From Flavobacteriia bacterium (GTDB lineage: Bacteria > Bacteroidota > Bacteroidia > Flavobacteriales > Flavobacteriaceae): a DNA stretch of 5,304 nucleotides. How positions within the stretch are numbered: position 1 is the first letter of the stretch; the number at the start of each line of letters is the position of its first letter. Shown here piece by piece: positions 1 through 4,465 of this stretch. The stretch spans positions 1 through 5,304 of the forward strand of contig JAHBAN010000012.1 in the NCBI GenBank assembly GCA_018500075.1, given 5' to 3'. A model generated the notes under the pieces. It had not been told where the DNA came from and made no database searches. It was given only the letters and a program-made list of their open reading frames with translations. The translations under genes and the position numbers were made by a program.

Positions 1-79
1 GAGTGGCGGAACGCCCGGTCCCGTTGCCAAGCGCTTGCGCGAGATCTACCTCGATGAGAGCATCAAGAAAGCAATTTGA
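1..79 (+). CDS. C-terminal end of a probable D-amino-acid transaminase (partial, 5' end outside window)
   Basis: An open frame enters from the left edge (first full codon at base 2) and stops at TGA 77-79, leaving 25 residues. They include GGTPGPVAKRLREIYLDES. A Gly-x-Pro-Gly-Pro turn followed by a basic/acidic helix reading RLREIYL is the usual ending of fold-type IV PLP aminotransferases of the D-amino-acid transaminase / branched-chain aminotransferase group. Those enzymes move an amino group between a D- or branched-chain amino acid and 2-oxoglutarate in the cytoplasm. The catalytic lysine and PLP-binding residues lie outside the window, so substrate cannot be judged. It converges on the minus-strand DUF1244 gene. 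Identification rests on a short tail only; a related class IV enzyme is possible. Confidence 0.55.
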   Translation, partial: SGGTPGPVAKRLREIYLDESIKKAI

Positions 80-96
80 GGCTGTGTGAGTGGCTT

Positions 97-119
97 TCGG
101 CTTCGCTTCGCGAAGCCGA
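97..119. repeat. Perfect 10-bp inverted repeat (first of three consecutive hairpins)
   Basis: Arm TCGGCTTCGC (97-106), loop TTC (107-109) and arm GCGAAGCCGA (110-119) pair perfectly. It begins 17 bp after the stop codon of the left-edge gene and lies between two convergent genes, so it may form the 3' end of either transcript. No T-run follows on either strand, so it is not a classical intrinsic terminator. It may serve as a 3'-end stabilising stem or be part of a dispersed intergenic repeat. Confidence 0.7.
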
Positions 120-123
120 CCCG

Positions 124-143
124 CAGGGGGGCCAGCCCCCCTG
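124..143. repeat. Perfect 8-bp G/C hairpin (second of three)
   Basis: Arm CAGGGGGG (124-131), loop CCAG (132-135) and arm CCCCCCTG (136-143) pair perfectly. The same G-run (126-131) could pair instead with the C-run at 172-177, which would enclose the third hairpin, so two exclusive folds exist. The last base, 143, is also the first base of the next stem. Confidence 0.65.
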
Positions 144-170
144 GTTCATAAGCCATAGGGCTTATGAACC
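143..170. repeat. Perfect 12-bp inverted repeat (third of three)
   Basis: Arm GGTTCATAAGCC (143-154), loop ATAG (155-158) and arm GGCTTATGAACC (159-170) match without a mismatch. It is the longest perfect hairpin in the window. No T-run follows on either strand; a C-run (172-177) comes next. Position between convergent genes suits a bidirectional 3' end or a mobile/dispersed palindromic repeat; the sequence alone does not decide. Confidence 0.7.
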
Positions 171-171
171 T

Positions 172-200
172 CCCCCCGGGATATTTCTGGAAAGAGGAAG
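172..200. repeat. C-rich motif resembling a dispersed Rhodobacteraceae intergenic repeat
   Basis: Six C's are followed by GGGATATTTCTGG and then AAAGAGGAAG. From memory, variants of the pattern 'C-run, GGGATATTT, purine-rich AAAGANGAAG' recur between genes in Roseobacter-group genomes, often beside hairpins as here. Only one copy is present in this window, so its repeat status cannot be shown from the sequence and rests on recollection. No protein-coding role is visible. Confidence 0.35.
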
Positions 201-244
201 CCTATGGGAGGCCTGTGGTCGGGCGCTTTTTGTGCGGGCTGTGC

Positions 245-571
245 TTAGTCTTTGCTTTGGTTCTTGTCGGTTACATTTTCTTTGAACGCGACTTTGAATT
301 CGGCTTGTTTCTCGGCGCTGGCCTCGGTCTGGTAGCGGGCTTTCCAGTCGTCCATCGTCATGCCGTAATAGGCCTCGCGGGCCTCGTCTTTTGACAGGTC
401 GATGCCGCGTGCGTTTGCGGCTTCTTGATACCAGCGGGCGAGGCAGTTGCGACAGAAGCCGGCGAGGTTCATCATATCGATGTTTTGCACATCCGTGCGG
501 TCTTGCATCAGGTGTTTTTGCAGGCTGCGAAAGGCGGCGGCTTCGACTTCCAGTTTGGTTTGATCGTCCAT
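245..571 (-). CDS. DUF1244 family protein (108 aa)
   Basis: This small soluble protein has no signal peptide or membrane segment. The diagnostic stretch is GFCRNCLARWYQEAA (residues 38-52), matching the conserved core of DUF1244, a short, mostly alphaproteobacterial/gammaproteobacterial family of unknown function. Residues C40 and C43 form a CxxC pair, and an acidic helix with YYGMTMDDWK (68-77) follows. The last 30 or so residues are charged and look disordered. The start at 571 is preferred over an in-frame ATG at 628 because GAGG sits 9 nt upstream and the longer start would overlap the upstream gene deeply. It begins 4 bp after the stop of the amidohydrolase gene, so the two are almost surely translated from one mRNA. 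Molecular function is unknown; family assignment is firm. Confidence 0.88.
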   Translation of the reverse strand: MDDQTKLEVEAAAFRSLQKHLMQDRTDVQNIDMMNLAGFCRNCLARWYQEAANARGIDLSKDEAREAYYGMTMDDWKARYQTEASAEKQAEFKVAFKENVTDKNQSKD

Positions 572-575
572 GGGT

Positions 576-1325
576 TCAGACCTCGTTTTCCAGGGTGATG
601 CGCAGGGCGTTTTGCAGGGCCGGGGCAAGGCGCGCGGCCCATTCGGCTTGGTGTTCTTCGGTTTGGATCAGATCGTTGCGAATTTCAACGAGGGTGTTGT
701 GGCGGCCTTGTGCAATGGCGTGTTTGTCGAGTGTGTCGCCGGGCAGGTGCCCTCCATACGGCTCATTGCGGCCGACGCAGAGCGACGGATCTTGCGCCAA
801 TTGCGCAAGCAGTGGATCGCTGAGGCGCCTGTCTTCGGCGTGAAGAATGCCCAGATGCCAGGGCCGCTTCGGGCGCCCGGCGAGCTGCGGTGTGAAGCTG
901 TGAACGGCGAGGAGGGCTGCGCCTTTGCGCGCGTCGAGAAGTTCTGCCAGAGCCTCGTGATAGGGCCGGTAGCAGGCCGTCAGGCGGCGCTGTTTTTCGC
1001 GGGCATCTGCATGGCGATTGGCGGGAATGATGGTTCCGTCATAGAGTTTCATCAGGAGGGTCGGGTCATTTTCGCCGCGGTTGGGATCGATCACAAGGCG
1101 CGAAAAATTGGAACAGATCACAGGCGCATCAAGCAGCGCACCGAGCGCCAGGGAAACGCCTTTTGCACCGACATCATATGCAATGTGGCGGCTCATGTCG
1201 CCTGCGGGAAGGTCAAGACTGCCCTTGTTTACAAAGGGTGGAACAAGGTTTGAGGCGTGGTCGCAGGCTATGACCCAGGGGCCGCGCCGTTGGGCTCCTA
1301 CGATCTCAAAGGGTTTGTAATCCAT
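576..1325 (-). CDS. N-formylglutamate amidohydrolase family protein (249 aa)
   Basis: Members hydrolyse N-formyl-L-glutamate to formate and glutamate, the last step of one histidine-degradation route, or act on similar N-acyl amino acids, in the cytoplasm. Visible family landmarks are ACDHASN (20-26), SRLVIDPNRGEND (75-87), YRPYH (119-123), VHSFTP (141-146), GRNEPY (185-190) and EIRNDL (214-219). Histidines 23, 123 and 142 and the acidic residues near them are candidates for the metal-binding catalytic site by family analogy with zinc carboxypeptidase-like folds. The length is normal for the family. ATG 1325-1323 is preceded by AAAGGA at 9-nt spacing. No other hut gene is nearby, so histidine use is not shown and the true substrate is open. 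It is the first gene of a minus-strand pair with the DUF1244 gene and diverges from pyk. Confidence 0.88.
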   Translation of the reverse strand: MDYKPFEIVGAQRRGPWVIACDHASNLVPPFVNKGSLDLPAGDMSRHIAYDVGAKGVSLALGALLDAPVICSNFSRLVIDPNRGENDPTLLMKLYDGTIIPANRHADAREKQRRLTACYRPYHEALAELLDARKGAALLAVHSFTPQLAGRPKRPWHLGILHAEDRRLSDPLLAQLAQDPSLCVGRNEPYGGHLPGDTLDKHAIAQGRHNTLVEIRNDLIQTEEHQAEWAARLAPALQNALRITLENEV

Positions 1326-1359
1326 CTGTTAAAATCCTTTAAAGCGCGCAAACGCCCTG

Positions 1360-1388
1360 TTGTGCCTGTGTCACAGGCGGGCGATAAA
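1360..1388 (+). promoter_or_regulatory. Candidate sigma-70-type promoter for pyk
   Basis: TTGTGC (1360-1365), a 17-bp spacer and GATAAA (1383-1388) form a plausible -35/-10 pair. Transcription would begin near 1395 and leave about 37 nt before the pyk ATG. Matches to the consensus are partial (3/6 and 4/6), but spacing and position are good and no better pair is seen in the 106-bp divergent region. The gene pair on the minus strand must also be transcribed from this region; no convincing promoter was found for it. Confidence 0.4.
1364..1378. promoter_or_regulatory. 15-bp palindrome in the pyk promoter spacer, possible operator
   Basis: GCCTGTG (1364-1370), a single central T (1371) and CACAGGC (1372-1378) form a perfect odd-centred palindrome. 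It lies between the candidate -35 and -10 boxes of pyk, exactly where a bound repressor would block polymerase, and also upstream of the divergent amidohydrolase gene. A short symmetric site in the divergent promoter of a central-carbon gene fits a dimeric regulator, but no known motif could be assigned from memory. As RNA it would be mostly upstream of the mRNA, which argues for a DNA-level role. Confidence 0.4.
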
Positions 1389-1431
1389 CGGACAGTGGCA
1401 CACCGCCGAAATCTATCAAGAGGCAGACAAT

Positions 1432-2877
1432 ATGAGACGGCTCAGAAATGTAAAGATCGTGGCGACGTTGGGGCCTGCTTCGAATGATTACGAGATGATC
1501 AAACGCCTGCACGAGGCGGGCGCTGATGTGTTTCGGTTGAATATGTCGCACGGTGGTCATGACGAGATTCGCGAGCGCCACAGAATCATTCGCGAGGTCG
1601 AGCGCGAGCTTGAAAGTCCGATTGCCATTTTAGCCGATTTGCAGGGGCCAAAGCTGCGGGTCGGGGTTTTTGCCAATGAGGAAGAAGAGCTTGTTGAGGG
1701 GCAGAAGTTCCGCTTTGATCTTGATGAAACGGCCGGCACACAGGCGCGCGTTTGCTTGCCGCATCCTGAAATTTTCAAGGCTCTGGAAGACGGCACGACC
1801 CTGCTTGTGAACGATGGCAAGATCCGCCTCAAGGTTGAAAAATGCGGCGCTGATTTCGCGGACTGTATCGTCACGGCGGGGGGCGCTATTTCCAATCGCA
1901 AGGGCGTCAATGTGCCTGAAGTGGTGCTGCCTTTGGCGGCTTTGTCGGAGAAAGACCGCGCCGATCTCGAGTTTGTGTGTCAGCTTGGTGTTGACTGGAT
2001 CGCCCTGTCATTTGTGCAGCGTGCGGCAGATGTGGAAGAGGCAAAGGCGCTGATTGACGGGCGCGCGGCGGTGCTGTCCAAGATTGAAAAGCCCACGGCT
2101 GTGAGCAGCTTTGAGGATATTCTCGCGGTCTCTGACGGGATCATGGTTGCACGCGGTGACTTGGGCGTCGAGCTGCCTGTGCAGAATGTTCCGCCGATCC
2201 AGAAGCGGCTTGTGCGGCGCTGTCGGGCGGCGGCCAAACCTGTGATTGTGGCCACGCAAATGCTTGAAAGCATGATTGAAAGCCCGATGCCGACGCGCGC
2301 GGAAGTGAGTGATGTGGCGACGGCGATTTATGAAGGAGCTGATGCCATCATGCTCTCGGCTGAGTCTGCGGCGGGGCAATATCCGGTGGAGGCTGTGAGC
2401 ACGATGAACAACGTGGCGATCGAGGTCGAGTCAGACCCGACCTATCGCGAGATTATCGAAGCCTCGCGCGTGGCCAAACGCGAAAGCGTGGCGGACGGGA
2501 TTGTTGCGGCGGCGCGCGAAATTGCGGAAACCACGGACATCAAAGCGATTTGTTGCTTTACGCAATCCGGCACCACCGCCCTTTTGACGGCGCGGGAGCG
2601 GCCACGTGTTCCGATCATTGCGCTGACGAGCCTGCGGGGCACGGCGCGGCGGCTGGCGCTGAGCTGGGGCACAAACTGTATTATGACAGGCGAGCTTGAG
2701 CGCTTTAAACAGGCTGTTGTGAATGCCGCGCGCGCCGCACAGAGCGCAGGGTATGCAACGGCCAGTGACCAGATTGTTGTGACGGCGGGTGTTCCTTTCA
2801 ATGTTCCGGGCACAACAAATATTTTGCGTGTGGCGCCTTGTGATCAAAGTTTGATTTTCGCCTCTGACCCAGAGTAA
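1432..2877 (+). CDS. pyk: Pyruvate kinase (481 aa), potassium-independent-type residues
   Basis: It catalyses phosphoenolpyruvate + ADP to pyruvate + ATP, the last step of glycolysis and of the Entner-Doudoroff route, in the cytoplasm as a tetramer. The A/B barrel shows KIVATLGPAS (8-17), FRLNMSHG (34-41), DLQGPKLRVG (69-78), catalytic SKIE (K217, metal ligand E219), MVARGDLGVE (D243 metal ligand) and ATQMLESM (T275), then MLSAESAAG. The C-terminal allosteric-type domain starts near residue 345 and contains TQSGTTALLTARERP and a GTTNILRV ending. L70, Q71, K74 and V77 stand where potassium-dependent enzymes have Thr, Lys, Glu and Thr, so the enzyme probably does not need K+. An upstream in-frame start is possible, but ATG 1432 has AAGAGG at 8-nt spacing and gives the normal N-terminus. 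The full catalytic set is intact. Confidence 0.97.
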   Translation: MRRLRNVKIVATLGPASNDYEMIKRLHEAGADVFRLNMSHGGHDEIRERHRIIREVERELESPIAILADLQGPKLRVGVFANEEEELVEGQKFRFDLDETAGTQARVCLPHPEIFKALEDGTTLLVNDGKIRLKVEKCGADFADCIVTAGGAISNRKGVNVPEVVLPLAALSEKDRADLEFVCQLGVDWIALSFVQRAADVEEAKALIDGRAAVLSKIEKPTAVSSFEDILAVSDGIMVARGDLGVELPVQNVPPIQKRLVRRCRAAAKPVIVATQMLESMIESPMPTRAEVSDVATAIYEGADAIMLSAESAAGQYPVEAVSTMNNVAIEVESDPTYREIIEASRVAKRESVADGIVAAAREIAETTDIKAICCFTQSGTTALLTARERPRVPIIALTSLRGTARRLALSWGTNCIMTGELERFKQAVVNAARAAQSAGYATASDQIVVTAGVPFNVPGTTNILRVAPCDQSLIFASDPE

Positions 2878-2915
2878 ACTCTAAAAAGTTAACGAGTTTG
2901 AAAAGGGTGCGTGCG

Positions 2916-3140
2916 ATGGACTATGATCTTTATCTTGTCATCGGATTGGTGATTGCGGTCTTCGCTGTGCCGGCGGTTGTCTCGGCTTTGGCGGACAATC
3001 GCACGCCACGGGCGGCGGCGGTTGTTCTGATGATCAGTGGCGGCCTTGTGGCCTGGGCTGCGGCGTCAAAGCCCACGGGGTATACGCTTGATCAGATCCC
3101 TGATGTGATCATCTCTGTGGTGGCCCGATATTTGGGCTGA
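2916..3140 (+). CDS. Small two-helix inner-membrane protein of unknown function (74 aa)
   Basis: The protein begins MDYDLYLV and has two hydrophobic helices, about residues 5-26 and 33-51, joined by a short polar loop DNRTPR (27-32). A tail of about 23 residues contains GYTLDQIPDVI. There is no cleavable signal peptide; both ends are probably on the same side of the membrane. By the positive-inside rule the Arg-rich loop would favour the cytoplasm, but the charge bias is slight. ATG 2916 has AAGGG 8 nt upstream; an in-frame TTG at 2898 lacks a good ribosome binding site. It begins 38 bp after pyk with no terminator between, so co-transcription with pyk is likely. I do not recognise a named family; coding status is supported by composition, ribosome binding site and tidy spacing. 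Confidence 0.75.
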   Translation: MDYDLYLVIGLVIAVFAVPAVVSALADNRTPRAAAVVLMISGGLVAWAAASKPTGYTLDQIPDVIISVVARYLG

Positions 3141-3147
3141 TTAGGCC

Positions 3148-3176
3148 TTGCAAAGATACAAGACCCGTCCTAAAAG
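3148..3176 (+). promoter_or_regulatory. Candidate promoter for rpmI-rplT
   Basis: TTGCAA (3148-3153), 17 bp and TAAAAG (3171-3176) each match the sigma-70 consensus at four of six positions. It lies just after the small membrane-protein gene and would give a leader of about 70 nt before rpmI. The leader (3183-3255) has no strong hairpin, and I could not identify an L20-type autoregulatory structure in it. Read-through from pyk could also contribute. Confidence 0.4.
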
Positions 3177-3255
3177 CGGCCTTCGTCTGCGGGACCGGCC
3201 AGAAGTGGCATGCCGAGTCGCGCATTATAGACCGACCCAAACTAAGGAGACGGAA

Positions 3256-3456
3256 ATGCCCAAGATGAAGACCAAGTCGAGCTGCAAAAAGCGGTTCAAA
3301 ATGACGGCAAGTGGCAAGGTCAAAGCGGCCCAGGCTGGTAAACAGCACGGCATGATCAAGCGCACAAACAAATTCATTCGCGATGCTCGCGGCACGACAA
3401 CCCTATCTGCACCTGATGCCAAAATCATCAAGTCCATGATGCCATACGCACGCTAA
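3256..3456 (+). CDS. rpmI: 50S ribosomal protein L35 (66 aa)
   Basis: This is a small, strongly basic protein of the large ribosomal subunit that contacts 23S rRNA. It starts MPKMKTKSSCKKRF, continues with the family hallmark KRFKMTASGKVKAAQAGKQHG, and ends with IKSMMPYAR, the expected C-terminus. Length is standard (64-66 residues). ATG 3256 is preceded by AAGGAG with a 6-nt spacer; the open frame reaches further upstream, but the conserved N-terminus fixes the start. It is 12 bp upstream of rplT, the usual partner, and the two share an mRNA. infC, often found in front, is absent here; pyk and a small membrane-protein gene take that place. Confidence 0.98.
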   Translation: MPKMKTKSSCKKRFKMTASGKVKAAQAGKQHGMIKRTNKFIRDARGTTTLSAPDAKIIKSMMPYAR

Positions 3457-3468
3457 GGAGGGTTAGAT

Positions 3469-3834
3469 ATGTCGAGAGTAAAAGGCGGAACAACCACGCA
3501 CGCACGTCACAAGAAAGTTATCAAGGCAGCCAAAGGGTATTATGGCCGTCGTAAAAATACTTTTAAGGTCGCGCGCCAGGCGGTGGACAAAGCGAATCAA
3601 TATGCAACCCGTGACCGCAAGAATCGCAAGCGCAATTTCCGCGCTCTGTGGATCCAGCGGATCAACGCGGCTGTGCGCTCTTATGATGAGACGCTGACAT
3701 ATTCGCGCTTTATCAATGGCTTGACGCTTGCCGGTATCGAAGTGGACCGTAAAGTCCTCGCCGATCTGGCTGTCCATGAGCCTGAAGCTTTTGGTGCGAT
3801 TGTCGCACAGGCGCAAGGCGCATTGGCCGCTTAA
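3469..3834 (+). CDS. rplT: 50S ribosomal protein L20 (121 aa)
   Basis: L20 binds 23S rRNA early and is needed to start large-subunit assembly. The long basic N-terminal extension is clear: MSRVKGGTTTHARHKKVIK, then AAKGYYGRRKNTFKVARQAV (about 20-39). The globular part carries RNRKRNFRALWIQRINAA-type sequence (51-68), followed by YSRFINGL and AGIEVDRKVLADLA. Length is within the normal 117-121 range. A near-perfect ribosome binding site AAGGAGGG overlaps the rpmI stop codon and sits 6 nt before ATG 3469, so the two genes are likely translationally coupled. A strong terminator starts 24 bp after the stop, which ends the operon before pheS. Confidence 0.98.
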   Translation: MSRVKGGTTTHARHKKVIKAAKGYYGRRKNTFKVARQAVDKANQYATRDRKNRKRNFRALWIQRINAAVRSYDETLTYSRFINGLTLAGIEVDRKVLADLAVHEPEAFGAIVAQAQGALAA

Positions 3835-3858
3835 GCCAGCCGAACAGCTAAAGAAAAG

Positions 3859-3896
3859 ACGCCGTAAACCGAGAGGTTTGCGGCGTTTCTTATTTT
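3859..3896 (+). terminator. Intrinsic terminator of the rpmI-rplT transcript
   Basis: Stem ACGCCGTAAACC (3859-3870), loop GAGA (3871-3874) and GGTTTGCGGCGT (3875-3886) pair along 12 positions, with one G-T wobble. TTCTTATTTT follows (3887-3896). This is a classical Rho-independent terminator 24 bp after the rplT stop. The A-rich stretch just upstream (AAAGAAAAG) also gives partial T-richness for the opposite strand, so it could act in both directions. Confidence 0.9.
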
Positions 3897-3958
3897 CAGA
3901 TTAAGGCAGCGATCCGCTTGGTTAACGCGGTGGCGTCTGCTGAGTCTGGGGGGGTGAT

Positions 3959-3990
3959 ATGCGTGCACAACCCGTGCACCATGCGTGCAC
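3959..3990. repeat. Three GTGCAC palindromes phased at 11 bp
   Basis: GTGCAC occurs at 3963-3968, 3974-3979 and 3985-3990, each preceded by C, with start-to-start spacing of exactly 11 bp (about one helical turn). The outer copies sit in a longer exact repeat, ATGCGTGCAC (3959-3968 and 3981-3990). GTGAT (3954-3958) and ATCAC (3996-4000) flank the array as an inverted pair. The spacer lies between convergent 3' ends (rplT and the small exported-protein gene), so an ordinary promoter operator is not the obvious explanation. A cooperative protein binding site is one possibility. Confidence 0.6.
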
Positions 3991-4060
3991 CGCCCATCAC
4001 AAAAAGGGTTAACCGAAATTAACTTAATGCAGCGTGCGGTGAGGCATGGCCGGGGTCTTG

Positions 4061-4300
4061 TTAGAGTGTGCTTGAGCAGTGCCCCCCGACATTTGGCTTG
4101 TTGATGTGATGCGGGTTTTGAATGAGCACCCATGACACGGCATAGCCCGGCGCTTGGGTGCGCGAGTAGGAGCAGCCGTCGGGCGTTGTATACCACTGAC
4201 CCTGATAGGTCGTGGACGGGCGTGTTTGGGCTTCTGCGAAGCTCGCTGTTGTCGCCACAGCGAGTGTGGCGGCGGCGATCATTTTTGTTACGTTGGTCAT
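4061..4300 (-). CDS. Small exported protein of unknown function (79 aa)
   Basis: The N-terminus MTNVTKMIAAATLAVATTASFAEA is a typical Sec signal peptide: one Lys, a hydrophobic core at 7-21 and an AEA cleavage site before Q25. The mature part is about 55 residues and reads QTRPSTTYQGQWY, then TTPDGCSYSRTQAPGY (38-53), then W57, LIQNPHHINKPN (59-70) and GGHC near the end. Two cysteines (C43, C75) could form a disulfide in the periplasm. I recall similar small proteins with a TPDGCxYSRxQAPGY and NPHHIGxP pattern in Rhodobacteraceae, with no known function. ATG 4300-4298 has TGGAGG 8 nt upstream, a strong ribosome binding site. It is transcribed against rplT and pheS from the spacer at 4301-4465 and seems to be a single-gene unit. 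Confidence 0.85.
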   Translation of the reverse strand: MTNVTKMIAAATLAVATTASFAEAQTRPSTTYQGQWYTTPDGCSYSRTQAPGYAVSWVLIQNPHHINKPNVGGHCSSTL

Positions 4301-4385
4301 GCCTGGTACCTCCAGTGTGTAAGTGAGAGCCTTTACCTAGGGGAAGATATTGGCCAATTTTGGGCGCAAACGGGGCGGGATTTGG

Positions 4386-4456
4386 CTATTTGGCGTCTGG
4401 CCTGCGCGCTTGCGAAATTATGCGGGGCGGGATAGGTCAGGTCCGACGCCAGATAG
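4386..4456 (+). promoter_or_regulatory. 19-bp imperfect inverted repeat in front of pheS, overlapping its ribosome binding site
   Basis: Left arm CTATTTGGCGTCTGGCCTG (4386-4404) and right arm CAGGTCCGACGCCAGATAG (4438-4456) pair at 18 of 19 positions (16 Watson-Crick, two G-T wobbles, one mismatch at 4398/4444). The loop is 33 nt. The right arm ends inside the AGG (4455-4457) that serves as pheS ribosome binding site, 8 nt before ATG 4466, so the folded RNA would mask it. GATAGGT occurs both in the loop (4431-4437) and at that site (4452-4458). No T-run follows, so it is not a terminator, and no Phe-rich leader peptide was seen. The RNA model needs a transcript start left of 4386, which is not proven. 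Confidence 0.5.
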
Positions 4457-4465
4457 GTATGAGAC

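Noticed and set aside
76..394. Plus-strand open frames across the hairpin spacer and into the DUF1244 gene
   Set aside because: They begin in hairpin repeats, overlap a well-supported minus-strand gene and have no family resemblance.
570..1253. Long plus-strand open frame (227 codons) opposite the amidohydrolase gene
   Set aside because: It is fully antisense to a gene with clear family motifs, has no recognisable domain, and long antisense frames are common in GC-rich genes.
1326..1431. Alternative pyk start about 24 codons upstream of 1432
   Set aside because: It would place the start within the promoter and palindrome, lacks a ribosome binding site and adds residues absent from pyruvate kinases; 1432 has a good site and the normal N-terminus.
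2008..2847. Several minus-strand open frames of 97-138 codons within pyk
   Set aside because: All lie within conserved pyk coding sequence, have low-complexity basic translations and lack ribosome binding sites or spacing that suggest genes.
2876..2900. Possible terminator after pyk: AAACTC and GAGTTT around a 12-nt loop
   Set aside because: The stem is only 6 bp, AT-rich, has a large loop and no T-run. It is more likely chance, and the next gene is probably co-transcribed.
3177..3255. Possible L20-binding autoregulatory leader before rpmI
   Set aside because: Only short 4-bp pairings and the small palindrome GGCATGCC (3207-3214) were found; nothing resembles a pseudoknot or rRNA mimic convincingly.
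4301..4465. pheM-like leader peptide with Phe codons before pheS
   Set aside because: The only short ATG frame (4420) contains no Phe codons, and no terminator hairpin with a T-run is present.
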